From assembly GCF_002024165.1 (NCBI RefSeq), contig NZ_MWQN01000004.1, positions 310,001 through 374,000 of the forward strand: 64,000 nucleotides of DNA, read 5' to 3'. The first letter of the stretch is position 1; each line of letters opens with the position of its first letter. The DNA is from Embleya scabrispora (lineage in GTDB: Bacteria > Actinomycetota > Actinomycetes > Streptomycetales > Streptomycetaceae). A model generated the notes under the pieces. It made no database searches. It was not told the DNA's origin and was given only the letters and a program-made list of their open reading frames with translations. The position numbers and the translations under genes were made by a program. Positions 25,773-35,042 of the stretch are shown piece after piece.

Positions 25773-27033
25773 GCAGGTCGTGCAGGGCGGCGGCCCACAG
25801 GCGGGGCAGGTCGTCGATGCCGTCGAGGTCGGGGTGGGCGGTGAAGGACACGCACGCGGCGTCCTCGTAGGTCATCAGCACGACGGACAGGACGTGGTCG
25901 GCGGGGAGGAAGTTCAGCGGGACGACGCCGTCCACGACCCGTCCGAGCGGACGCAGGCGCCGGGCGGGTCCGGGCACGTTGGTGACCATGACGGTGAACG
26001 AGCGAGGGCGGAAACCGCGCAGCATGACCCAGGCGATCACCGCGCGCGGGCACACGCGCAACACGGTTTCCACGCAGGGGTGGGCGAAGGCGCGGCGGAC
26101 GCGACGCATGCGGTCCGCGATCAGGGACAGGCGGCGGCGTGGGTCCGGTTCGTCGACGGGCAGGCGTGCGCGGGTGGCGGCGAAGCGGTTGCCGACGGTG
26201 GTGTGGTGGTGCCGGTGGATGTGGACGGGGATCAGGGCCACGACGTCGGCGGGGAGCGGGTGTCCGCGCTGGGTGTACCAGGTGCGCAGGGCGCCGGTGA
26301 GGGCCGCGAGGTGCACGTCGTTGACGCTGGTTCGGCCGTGGGTGGTCGCGGCGCGCAGTCGTTCGAGGGGTACCCGGGTCCACGCGTGGCGCTGGGGTGT
26401 GGTGGCGGTTCGTGGCGGGAGGGCCTGTAGGCGTGCCGCCGAGGGGACGGCGAACGCGGGCGTGAGCAGTGCCGTGATCGCGCGTGCGGTGGCCTGTGGT
26501 GTTCGCAGTGTCCGGTGCCAGGGCGTCGGGGGTGGAGGGGCGGTCGCGGGTGCGTCGGGGGCGGGGGTTTGGTCCCCCGCCAGTACCGCGGCGATGTGGT
26601 CGACCATGGTGCTGCCCGATACGCCGTCCATGAGCCGGTGGTGGACGCGCGCGACGAGGGCGAACTGTCCGCGGGCGTGGCCGTGGACGATCCACAGGCC
26701 CACGCCGGTGTCGGGCAGCGGGTGGGTGGAGATGTCGTCGAGGGCCGCGCGCAGGCCCGGTTCGCCCGAGCGGGCCGGCGCCGTGACCTCGAAGAGGTGC
26801 CGGTCCGCTCGGGCCGTCTCCCGTTCGACGGACGGCTCGCCGTCTCCCGGCCGGGCGAGGCGGTCCAGGACCAGGTTCGCCAGGGCGCGTGCCTCCTGCC
26901 GGGTGGGCAGTGGTCCGCTGCACAGGAAGGCGCAGCCGAACACCAGGGTCTGGTTCGGGCGGCGGCGTTGGTAGCGGTCCAGCCCGGCCGTCCACGGGTC
27001 GACGTCGGTGGTGGGGGTGGTCGTGGGGGTCAT
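25720..27033 (-). CDS. WS/DGAT-type acyltransferase
   Basis: A 437-residue member of the wax ester synthase/diacylglycerol acyltransferase family. These transfer acyl groups from CoA (or in relatives, carrier protein) to alcohols. The catalytic HHxxxDG motif is intact in VHHRLMDGVSG near residue 135. Conserved C-terminal features include TVMVTNVPGP near 350 and VPLNFLPADHVLSVVLMTYED near 370-390. ATG 27033 overlaps the PKS stop codon (ATGA), so the two are translationally coupled. That strongly suggests it releases or modifies the PKS product, as PapA-type acyltransferases do for mycobacterial polyketide lipids. Its 3' end overlaps the PGM1 gene on the other strand by 53 bp. Confidence 0.87.
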   Translation of the reverse strand: MTPTTTPTTDVDPWTAGLDRYQRRRPNQTLVFGCAFLCSGPLPTRQEARALANLVLDRLARPGDGEPSVERETARADRHLFEVTAPARSGEPGLRAALDDISTHPLPDTGVGLWIVHGHARGQFALVARVHHRLMDGVSGSTMVDHIAAVLAGDQTPAPDAPATAPPPPTPWHRTLRTPQATARAITALLTPAFAVPSAARLQALPPRTATTPQRHAWTRVPLERLRAATTHGRTSVNDVHLAALTGALRTWYTQRGHPLPADVVALIPVHIHRHHHTTVGNRFAATRARLPVDEPDPRRRLSLIADRMRRVRRAFAHPCVETVLRVCPRAVIAWVMLRGFRPRSFTVMVTNVPGPARRLRPLGRVVDGVVPLNFLPADHVLSVVLMTYEDAACVSFTAHPDLDGIDDLPRLWAAALHDLLTPAPPAHTRPCRPADR

Positions 27034-30000
27034 CGGGGGGCGGCGGTCGTCGAGGGTGCGGGGTGTGGGTGGGCGGGTGCGGCGCCGTCGTGGTCGGGGT
27101 GTCTGCTGGAGGGCACGTCGACGGGGGTGGGCCGGTCCAGGCCGAGGCGGGTGTGGGTGATGCGGGCGATGTCGGCGATCGTGCCGTGACTGCGCAGGAG
27201 TTCCATGGGTGGGATCTCGACGCCGTGGCGCTGTTGGAGGGCGATGAGGAGTTCGGCGCCCATGAGCGAGTCGACGCCGTATTCGTCCAGTCGCCGGGCG
27301 GGGTCGAGCCGTTCGGGGTCGGTGTGCAGGATGTCGGCGAGCATGGCGGTGACGCTTGCGGTCAGCGCGGCCAGGGCGTCCGCGGCGGACAGCGTTTCGA
27401 GGGTGTCGCGGCGTGTGGCACCGGCGGAGCCGGCACCGGCGGGGATCATGGCGGCCATGCGCGGGCGGGTCGCCGACTGCATGATCGCGGCGATCCGGTC
27501 CCAGTTGTAGCGGCCGGCTCCGGCGGCGGCCAACGGCGTGCGCAGGAGGCGTTCGGCGGTGGTGAACGCCTCGGCGGGGGTGAGCGTTTCGATGCCCAGG
27601 CCGTGCAGGCTGGCGGTCAGGTCGTTGCGGGCGACGTACCCGGTGCCGCCGATGGCGCCCCAGGCGGTGGCGAGGGCGGGGCGTCCGTGTTGTCGGCGCC
27701 GGCGGGCCAGGGCTTCGAGGAAGAGGTTTCCCGCGGCGTAGGGGGCCTGGGTGAGGTTTCCGATGGTCGCGGTGCCCGAGGAGTAGAGGAGGAACAGGTC
27801 GCAGTCGCGGTCGCGGGTGAGGCGGTCCAGGACCATCGCCGCGGCGATCTTGGGGGCGAGGACGGCGGTGATGCGTTCGGCGTCCAGGTCGGTCAGCGGG
27901 GCGTCGTCGAGGTGCATCGCGCAGTGGACGACGCCGCCCAGGCGTCGCCCGGCGGCGTCGTATCCCTCGACGAGGGCGCGCATGGCGTCCCAGTCGGTGG
28001 CGTCGACGGCGTGCGCGCGGGCGGTGACGCCACGCGCGCGGAGGGCGCGCAGGAGTTCGTCCGCTCCGGGGGTGTCGGCGCCGCGGCGGCCCACCAGGGC
28101 GAGGTGGCGGGCGCCGAGGTCGGCCAGCCAGTGGGCGGTGGCGGCGCCGAGGCCGCCGAGGCCGCCGGTGATCAGATGGACCGCTTCGGGGTCCACGGCG
28201 AGGGGCTCGGTGGCCGGTTCGATCGTGGCGGGTTCGTCCAGGGGGTCGAAGGCGACCACGACCTTGCCGAGGTGGCGCGAGTGCTGGATCAGGCGGAAGG
28301 CGTCGGTGACTCGGGCCGCGGGGAAGACGCTGTGCGCGAGGGGATGGCACACGCGCTCGCGGATGAGATCGCCGACTTCGGTCAGGAGCGGGCCGATGCG
28401 TTGCGGATCGTCCAGGAGGGCGGTGAGGTCCACTCCGAAGAAGGCGAGGTTGTCGGCGAAGGGCCGTAGCGACAGCGACTTGTTCGCGTAGATGTCGCGC
28501 TTGCCCAGTTCGAGGAATCGGCCTCCCGGGCGCAGGAGTTCCAGGCTGCGGGGGATCGCTTCGCCGGCGAGGGAGTTGAGGACGATGTCGACGCCCTTGC
28601 CGTGGGTGAGTTCGCGCACGTGGTGGGCGAAGTCCAGGGTGCGGGAGTCCAGGACGTGTTCGACGCCCATCGCCTCGAGGTAGACGCGTTTGAGGTCGGT
28701 GCCGGCGGTGGCGATGACGTGTGCCCCGTGGGCGCGGGCGTATTGGATCGCGGCCAGGCCCACCGCCCCGGCGGCGCCGTGGACCAGGACGGTCTCCCCG
28801 GGTTGGATCCGGGCGAGCCGGCCCAGGCTGTAGACGACGGTGGCGTAGGCGACCGGGACGGTGGCGGCCTGGGTGTAGGTGATGTCGTCCGGGATGGGCC
28901 ACATCGTGGAGGCGTGCGCGATGGTGTGCGTGGTCAGTGCGGCGGGCGCGGTGCCGGCAACGCGGTCGCCGGGTCGCAGGTTCGTGACGCCGGGGCCGCA
29001 TGCGGTGACGACGCCGGCGCATTCGAAGCCGGGGCCGAGGGTGGGGCCGCTGACGTCGGCGGGCAGCAGTCCGGTCACCTGCATCACGTCGCGGTAGTTC
29101 AGGGCGGCGGCGTGGACCTCGATCGCGACCTGGCCGGGGCCCGGCCTCGGGGGGTCGATCTCGTGCCAGCCGAGACGGTAGCCCAGGCCCTTGTCGCGCA
29201 CGCGCAGCGCGAAGGGTCGGCCCGTGCCGGGGACGGCGGGTTCGCCGAGGTGCCGCTCGCGGGGGACGAACCGGCCGCGGGGGGTGAGGACGATCTCGTC
29301 CTCGTCGGTGGGTTCGAGGAGTTCGTCCGCCAGGCGCCGGGCGTCGTCGAGCGGGTCCGGGCCGGGCTCCAGGCACACGCGGCGCCCGTCCAGGTCGGGG
29401 TGTTCGTTGGCGACGCACCGTGCCGTCGCCCAGGCCGCGGCGTCCAGGGGATGGGTGACGGCGGCGAACGTGGGCACGGCGCCGCAGGGTCGGGCGACCA
29501 ACCACAGCCGGGTGGGTGTGGTGCGCGGCACACCGTCGAGGGCCGCGGCGACGGCGCGCAGGAGCAGGGTCTGCGCGGTGGCGTGGGCGAGCGCGTCGCG
29601 GGGGTCGTCGGTGTCGGGGCCGCCCAGGAGTACGACGACGTCGACGGCCTCCGGCAGCTCTGTGGCGGCCGGGGCGGGAACGTCCGGGGCCGGACGCGGG
29701 GCCGGCGTCGTCGGCGATCGCAGCAGGTGTTCCCACGCGGCCGGATCCGGTTCGGCGGGCACCACGCGTGCCCGGGCCGCGCCGCTGACGCGCAGTCGCT
29801 CCGCGAGGGCGTGGGCGACCTCTTCCCGGTCGGGGGTGTGCGCGACGACGAGGAAGAGCGTGTCGGAGCGGGCGGGGGTGCTCGCCGGTGCGACCGCGAC
29901 CTCCGGCGCGGTGGCCAGGAGCACGGAGTGGTGGTCGCGGGTGGGCGCGGTGTCGTCTCCGGTGTGGACGATGTCGGTGTAGCCGCAGCGCTCCAGCAGC

Positions 30001-33000
30001 GCCGGCCACCGCTCGCGCGGCAGCAGCGGGGACAGCGGGCGCAGCGCGGTGTCGGTGTGGGCGTGGAAGCTCTCGAGGGTCCCGAAGAGGGGGGCGAGCA
30101 TCTGCGGGTCGTGCGACTCGCCGGCCAGGAGCCGGCCGCCGGGGGCGAGCAGGCGGGTGAGCAGGCGCAGCGACGCGTGGAGGTCCTCGGCGGTGTGCAG
30201 CGCGTTGACGGCGACCACGAGGTCGAACCCGTGTGCGGGGTGGCCCTGTTCGACCGGGTCGGCGTTCAGGTCGAGGACCTGGTAGTCGACGAAGTCGTAG
30301 GCCCGGAAGCGGGTGGCGGCGCGGGAGAAGAACGTCGGGGACACGTCGGTGAAGCGGTACGTGGTGCGGTCGGCGGGCAGGATCGGCAGCAGCGCGGCGG
30401 TCGTGCCGCCGGTGCCGGCGCCCACCTCCAGCACGCGCAGCGGACGGTCCTCGGGCCAGTGGCGCACCATCTCGCGCAGGAGTGCCTGGGCGAGGCGGTT
30501 GTGGAAGCGGCACACCGGTGCGGTGTCGTAGAACTGTTCCAGGACGGTGGTCACCGGGTCCGAGACGAGCAGATCGAGCGGGTCCTGGGCGCCGCGCAGC
30601 ACGCGGTCGCGGTGCGCGGCCTGATGGATGCCCAACGCGCTGTCGACGACGAAGTGGGGCAGGCTCGCGGCGGTGTCGCGGGCGAGTGTTTCGACCGGGA
30701 AGCGCGGCGCGGTCAGCCGCCACCGGCCGTCGGATTCGCCGGCGAGGACCCCGTGGTGTTCCAGTTGGGGGGCGAGCATGGTGATCAGTCGGCGGTGGCG
30801 CGCGAGCATGCCGGCGTCGACCAGGTCGTCGACGTCGAAGGGTTCGGCGGGATCGGTGAGCAGTCCGGCCAGGACGTTGCCGAACGTGCGGGCGGTGTAG
30901 TCCTTGTACGCGTTCACCAGGTGCTCGTAGCCCGAGTGTCGCCAGGCGACGCGCAGCGCGTCGAGGCGGGGTGCGGCGGTCTTCGCCAGGTCCCGCGAGG
31001 GGGGCAGCGGGCAGGGGGCGGCGGGCGCGGTCGGGCGCGGTGCCGCGCGCAGCACCGTGTGGTGCACGGTCAACGCGGTGCCGCGGGGGGCGGCGAATCG
31101 GCGCAGGCGGCATCGGTCCAGTCGGATCGCGACGGTGCCGTGGTCGTCGGTGACCGTGACGTCCCAGCACACCTCGTCGTCGCCGCGAGAGTGTTCGTGC
31201 ACCCACACGTGGCCGGTGGGGGCGGGGGTGTCCCAGATGCGCACCGCGCCGATGGACGCGGGCAGGAATGCCTCCGCGTCGCGGCCCCGGGCGCGCAGCA
31301 GGGGGGCTCCCGCCTGCAGGGCGGCGTCGAGGAGCGCGGGGTGGGCGGTGTAGGGGGTGCCGGGGGCGTCGTGGTGGTAGCGGGCGAGGACGTCGCGTTC
31401 GCCCGTGTGCATCTCGCGCAGGCCCCGGAACGAGGGCCCGTAGTCGAGGCCGGCTTCGGCGCACGCGCGGTAGTGCTCGCCGGCGTCGACGGTGTGCGGG
31501 CAGCGCTCGCGCAGTGCCGTCGGATCCTGGGGGGCGGGGCGGGGCTCCAGGAGGGTTCGTGCCCGGGCGCGGGCGTGTCGGCGCGGTTCGCCGTCGTGGT
31601 CCTCGGTGCTGGTCACGGTCACGATGCCGGTGCCGGGGTCCACGCCCACCTGGGTGCGGACGCGGGCGGGGTCGTCCCAGGGGATCACGAGGGCGGTGTC
31701 GATGCGCAGGTGGTGGAGTTCGACGGGGCCCGGTTCGAGAGCCTGGTGGGCGGCGGCGGCCATTTCCACGAATCCGGTCGCGGGCAGCAGGACCGAACCG
31801 GCCACCTTGTGGTCCTCCAGCCACGGGAGCCGGGCGGGTTCGAGGGTGTTGAGCCACAGGGGTTGCGGCGAGGGCAGTCGTTCGCCGAGGAGCGGGTGGC
31901 GGAGCACCGCGTCGCCGCTGGAGCTGATCCAGTCCTCGCCGGTGCCGCTCCAGTGGCGTTCGCGCTGCCACGGGTAGGCGGGCAGGTGGGTGACCCGGCC
32001 GGGGGTGGGAAAGTACCTGCTCCAGTCGACGTCGGCGCCGGCGGCGATCAGCGTCGCGTGCGTGTCGGCGAGGGCGCTCGGCCCGTCGGTGTCGCGGGAC
32101 AGGGTCGACAGCACGGCGGTGTCGGTGTGCGGGGGCCGGGCGGCGACGCGGCGCAGGTAGGTCCCGAGCACGGGGTGCGGGCCGATCTCCACGAGGATGT
32201 CGGCACCGTCGTCGACGGCTCGTTCGACGGCGGCCGAGAACAGCACGGGCCGGCGTACGTTGTGCCACCAGTACCGCGCGTCGAGTTCGGCGCCGCGGAT
32301 CCCGGTGCCGGTGACGGCGGAGTGGAACGGGATCGCGGGCTGCTCGGGCGTCAGGTCCGCCAGTGCGGTCAGGATGGGGTGTTCCAGGTCGTCCATGGAA
32401 CGACTGTGGAAGGCGTAGTCGAGGGCGAGGTCGCGTACGAACACCCCGCGCGCGGTGAGTTCGGCGAGGAGCTCGGCCAGGGCCGCGGCCTCGCCGGTGA
32501 CCGTGACGTCGTGCGGCGAGTTGAGCGCCGCGATCTCCAGACGACCCTGGTAGGCGGCGATTTCGTCGCGGGCCTGTTGTGGTGACAGTGCGACGGCGGC
32601 CATCCGGCCGCGACCGCGCGCGGTGGCCTGCGCCCTGCTGCGCTCGACGATCACGCGCGCCGCCTGGGCGAGGGTCAAGGCTCGGGAGCAGTAGGCGGCG
32701 GCGACCTCGCCGACGCTGTGTCCGAGCACCATGTCGGGTTCGACGCCCCGATCGGCCAGGGCGTCGACGAGCGCGACCTGGATGGTGAACAGCAGGGGTT
32801 GGGCCACCTCCGTGGCGTCCAGGTCCCAGGTGTCGGCCGGCGCGGCCAGTGTGTGTGCCACCGACCAGCCCAGCAGCGGGGTCAGTTCGGCGTCGACGCG
32901 GGCCACGGCGCGGGCGAACGCCGGGTCTTCGCGTGCCAGGTCCGCGCCCATGCCGGCCCATGGGGCTCCGTTGCCGGCGAAGACGAACGCCACGCGGCCC

Positions 33001-34634
33001 TGCGGGACGGCCACCGCCCGGCCGGCTCCGTGGGCCGGCGGACGACCGGCCGCTGCTTCGCGGGTCGCGTCCTCCGGTTCCGCGCCGGCGAGCCGGGTGA
33101 AGCCGTGGGCGGCGTCGGCGCCCCCGGACGCCAGCACGACCGCGCGATGCGCGTGCCGGCCTCGGCGCCGGCAGGCGGTGTAGGCGATGGCGCGGAATTC
33201 GTCCGGCGGAGCGGCGATCACGCGCTCGGCCATGGCGGTCGCGGCCGCGGTCAGTGCCGCCTCGGTGCGCGCGCTGACCATGATCGGCAGCCCCTCGGGC
33301 GGCATGGGGGGCGCGGCCGGTTCGACGACGGTGGGGGCGGCGGTGAGGACGGCGTGCGCGTTGGCTCCGCCGAACCCGAACGAGTTGACGCCCACGACGG
33401 GGCGCCCGGTCTCGGGCAGCGCCAGGTTGTGGGTCTGCACGCGCAGGCCGAGACCGGCGAAGTCGATGTCCGGGTGCGGCCGTTCGCAGTGCAGCGACGC
33501 GGGCACCATCCGGTGCTCGAGGACCAGCAGCGCCTTGCACAACCCGACCAGCCCCGACACCGGCTCCAGGTGGCCCAGGTTGCTCTTGACCGACCCGATC
33601 GGCAACTCGCCGGTGACGCGCCGGATTCCCAGGGCCCGGCCCACCGCCGTGGCCTCGGCCGGATCGCCCACGGGAGTGCCGGTGCCGTGCGCCTCGAAGT
33701 AGACCAGTTCGTCGGGTCCCACCTCCGCCCGCGCGTACAGACCGCGCAGCAGGTCCTCCTGCGCCTGGGGGTTGGGCAGTGCCAGGCCCAGGGTCCGTCC
33801 GTCGCTGTTGGTCGCGGTGCCCAGGATCACGCCGTGCACACGATCACCGTCGCGCAGCGCGTCCCGGAGGGTCTTCAGGACGACGACCACGCCCCCCTCG
33901 GCGCGGACGAAACCGTCGGCGTCGGCGGAGAAGGAGGCGCATCGGCCGTTCGGCGAGAGCATCGAGGCCTGGGAGAAGCCGATGTACTGGTAGGGCGACA
34001 ACAACAGGTTCGCGCCGCCGCACAGCGCGGTGCGGCTGACCCCGTTCCACAACGTCTCGCAGGCGCGGTCCAGGGCGACCATCGACGACGAACACGCGGT
34101 GTCGATCGCCATGCTCGGGCCGCGCAGGTCGTAGGTGTACGAGAGGCGGTTGGCGGCGATCGCGGCGGAGGCGCCGGTCATGGTGTAGGCGTTGATCCGG
34201 CGCACCGACTTCAGTTGCATGAAGCCGTACGAGTTGTCGCAGATGCCCACACAGACCGCGGTGTCCGATCCGGCCAGCGACTCGGGGGCCAGCGCCGCGT
34301 CGTCCAGGGCCTCGGCGGTCAGTTCCAGCAGCAGGCGCTGCTGGGGGTCGATCTGGCCCGCCTCCTTGGGGGAGATCGCGAAGTAGGCGGCGTCGAAGGA
34401 GGTGATGTCGTCCAGGAAACCCCCGGCCGCGGTACGGCTCTTGCCCGGCCGAGGGCGGGTGGCGTCGACGAACCGGCCGGGGTCGAAGCGGTCGGCGGGC
34501 ACGGTGCCGACCAGGTCCCGACCCTGTTCCAGCGCGCTCCACAGACCGTCCAGGTCCACGAGCCCGCCGGGCAGTCGACAGGCCACCCCGACCACGGCGA
34601 TGGCTTCTCGGTGTTCGGTCTCCCGGTCATGCAT
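27030..34634 (-). CDS. Highly reducing type I PKS with C-methyltransferase
   Basis: A 2534-residue single-module synthase. In order: KS (~10-435; DTACSSS with Cys ~178, EAHGTGTP ~315, KSNLGHLEP ~355); AT (~550-870; GHSVGEVAAAY with Ser ~638, and YAFHS, suggesting malonyl-CoA); DH (~905-1190; EDHKVAGSVLLP with His ~940, HPALLDAALQ); C-methyltransferase (~1320-1560; VLEVGAGTGGTT); ER (~1800-2110; VHGAAGAVGL ~1948); KR (~2150-2330; TGGLGGLGA, LDD motif of B-type KRs, PYAAGN with catalytic Tyr ~2297); ACP (~2420-2500; GVDSLMGAE with the phosphopantetheine Ser). All active-site residues looked for are present. There is no loading module, docking segment or thioesterase, so I infer iterative use, giving a saturated, possibly methyl-branched chain. 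ATG 34634 is 9 bases after GGGA. Confidence 0.92.
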   Translation of the reverse strand: MHDRETEHREAIAVVGVACRLPGGLVDLDGLWSALEQGRDLVGTVPADRFDPGRFVDATRPRPGKSRTAAGGFLDDITSFDAAYFAISPKEAGQIDPQQRLLLELTAEALDDAALAPESLAGSDTAVCVGICDNSYGFMQLKSVRRINAYTMTGASAAIAANRLSYTYDLRGPSMAIDTACSSSMVALDRACETLWNGVSRTALCGGANLLLSPYQYIGFSQASMLSPNGRCASFSADADGFVRAEGGVVVVLKTLRDALRDGDRVHGVILGTATNSDGRTLGLALPNPQAQEDLLRGLYARAEVGPDELVYFEAHGTGTPVGDPAEATAVGRALGIRRVTGELPIGSVKSNLGHLEPVSGLVGLCKALLVLEHRMVPASLHCERPHPDIDFAGLGLRVQTHNLALPETGRPVVGVNSFGFGGANAHAVLTAAPTVVEPAAPPMPPEGLPIMVSARTEAALTAAATAMAERVIAAPPDEFRAIAYTACRRRGRHAHRAVVLASGGADAAHGFTRLAGAEPEDATREAAAGRPPAHGAGRAVAVPQGRVAFVFAGNGAPWAGMGADLAREDPAFARAVARVDAELTPLLGWSVAHTLAAPADTWDLDATEVAQPLLFTIQVALVDALADRGVEPDMVLGHSVGEVAAAYCSRALTLAQAARVIVERSRAQATARGRGRMAAVALSPQQARDEIAAYQGRLEIAALNSPHDVTVTGEAAALAELLAELTARGVFVRDLALDYAFHSRSMDDLEHPILTALADLTPEQPAIPFHSAVTGTGIRGAELDARYWWHNVRRPVLFSAAVERAVDDGADILVEIGPHPVLGTYLRRVAARPPHTDTAVLSTLSRDTDGPSALADTHATLIAAGADVDWSRYFPTPGRVTHLPAYPWQRERHWSGTGEDWISSSGDAVLRHPLLGERLPSPQPLWLNTLEPARLPWLEDHKVAGSVLLPATGFVEMAAAAHQALEPGPVELHHLRIDTALVIPWDDPARVRTQVGVDPGTGIVTVTSTEDHDGEPRRHARARARTLLEPRPAPQDPTALRERCPHTVDAGEHYRACAEAGLDYGPSFRGLREMHTGERDVLARYHHDAPGTPYTAHPALLDAALQAGAPLLRARGRDAEAFLPASIGAVRIWDTPAPTGHVWVHEHSRGDDEVCWDVTVTDDHGTVAIRLDRCRLRRFAAPRGTALTVHHTVLRAAPRPTAPAAPCPLPPSRDLAKTAAPRLDALRVAWRHSGYEHLVNAYKDYTARTFGNVLAGLLTDPAEPFDVDDLVDAGMLARHRRLITMLAPQLEHHGVLAGESDGRWRLTAPRFPVETLARDTAASLPHFVVDSALGIHQAAHRDRVLRGAQDPLDLLVSDPVTTVLEQFYDTAPVCRFHNRLAQALLREMVRHWPEDRPLRVLEVGAGTGGTTAALLPILPADRTTYRFTDVSPTFFSRAATRFRAYDFVDYQVLDLNADPVEQGHPAHGFDLVVAVNALHTAEDLHASLRLLTRLLAPGGRLLAGESHDPQMLAPLFGTLESFHAHTDTALRPLSPLLPRERWPALLERCGYTDIVHTGDDTAPTRDHHSVLLATAPEVAVAPASTPARSDTLFLVVAHTPDREEVAHALAERLRVSGAARARVVPAEPDPAAWEHLLRSPTTPAPRPAPDVPAPAATELPEAVDVVVLLGGPDTDDPRDALAHATAQTLLLRAVAAALDGVPRTTPTRLWLVARPCGAVPTFAAVTHPLDAAAWATARCVANEHPDLDGRRVCLEPGPDPLDDARRLADELLEPTDEDEIVLTPRGRFVPRERHLGEPAVPGTGRPFALRVRDKGLGYRLGWHEIDPPRPGPGQVAIEVHAAALNYRDVMQVTGLLPADVSGPTLGPGFECAGVVTACGPGVTNLRPGDRVAGTAPAALTTHTIAHASTMWPIPDDITYTQAATVPVAYATVVYSLGRLARIQPGETVLVHGAAGAVGLAAIQYARAHGAHVIATAGTDLKRVYLEAMGVEHVLDSRTLDFAHHVRELTHGKGVDIVLNSLAGEAIPRSLELLRPGGRFLELGKRDIYANKSLSLRPFADNLAFFGVDLTALLDDPQRIGPLLTEVGDLIRERVCHPLAHSVFPAARVTDAFRLIQHSRHLGKVVVAFDPLDEPATIEPATEPLAVDPEAVHLITGGLGGLGAATAHWLADLGARHLALVGRRGADTPGADELLRALRARGVTARAHAVDATDWDAMRALVEGYDAAGRRLGGVVHCAMHLDDAPLTDLDAERITAVLAPKIAAAMVLDRLTRDRDCDLFLLYSSGTATIGNLTQAPYAAGNLFLEALARRRRQHGRPALATAWGAIGGTGYVARNDLTASLHGLGIETLTPAEAFTTAERLLRTPLAAAGAGRYNWDRIAAIMQSATRPRMAAMIPAGAGSAGATRRDTLETLSAADALAALTASVTAMLADILHTDPERLDPARRLDEYGVDSLMGAELLIALQQRHGVEIPPMELLRSHGTIADIARITHTRLGLDRPTPVDVPSSRHPDHDGAAPAHPHPAPSTTAAPR

Positions 34635-35042
34635 GTGAACCGTCCCTGTTCGAGTCGGCGAAAGGGCCGTGCGGTGCCCTCGCCCGCGTTCGCGCCGGCG
34701 CTCGACCGATCGTGGCAGCGCCGGGGACGGCGAGGAAACGCGGACGTCACCGAATGGCCTATCGCGGTCCGGGCAGCACGCCCGCCGGGAACTCGTTCGG
34801 GTGAAGTCCGATTCCCCACCGCCCCCGTATCTCCCACCGTCCGAGCCAACCGAATCATCGTTTGGGTGAAGTTGCGCCGACGTCCGGTCCCACACACCCC
34901 GCGGATCGGCAATGATCGCTCGCAACCCGACGCATGCGCTCGCCGCCCGACAGCGACCATGCCGGCGCCCGCGACCCGGTGCGCCGACCACCGCGGTCGA
35001 GCCCGCGCCGCCCCGCCCGGCCGGATCCGCCAGGAGCCTCGA
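34635..35042. promoter_or_regulatory. Divergent PKS/reductase promoter region with direct repeat
   Basis: 408 bp between the divergent PKS and reductase genes with no credible ORF. TCGTTCGGGTGAAGTC (34793-34808) and TCGTTTGGGTGAAGTT (34858-34873) are a direct repeat matching at 14 of 16 positions, 65 bp apart (about six helical turns), so a regulator could bind both on one face of the DNA. AGGAG at 35032-35036 is the ribosome-binding site of the reductase. Confidence 0.45.

Noticed and set aside
28602-32585. A 1327-residue open frame on the plus strand inside the PKS region
   Set aside because: It is the antisense shadow of the PKS caused by high GC at third codon positions: low-complexity Gly/Arg/Val-rich translation, no domains, and the PKS frame on the other strand is unambiguous.
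27034-33540. Upstream extension of the WS/DGAT frame through the PKS gene
   Set aside because: The extension is Arg/Pro-rich noise in another frame of the PKS. The WS/DGAT starts at the ATG overlapping the PKS stop codon.
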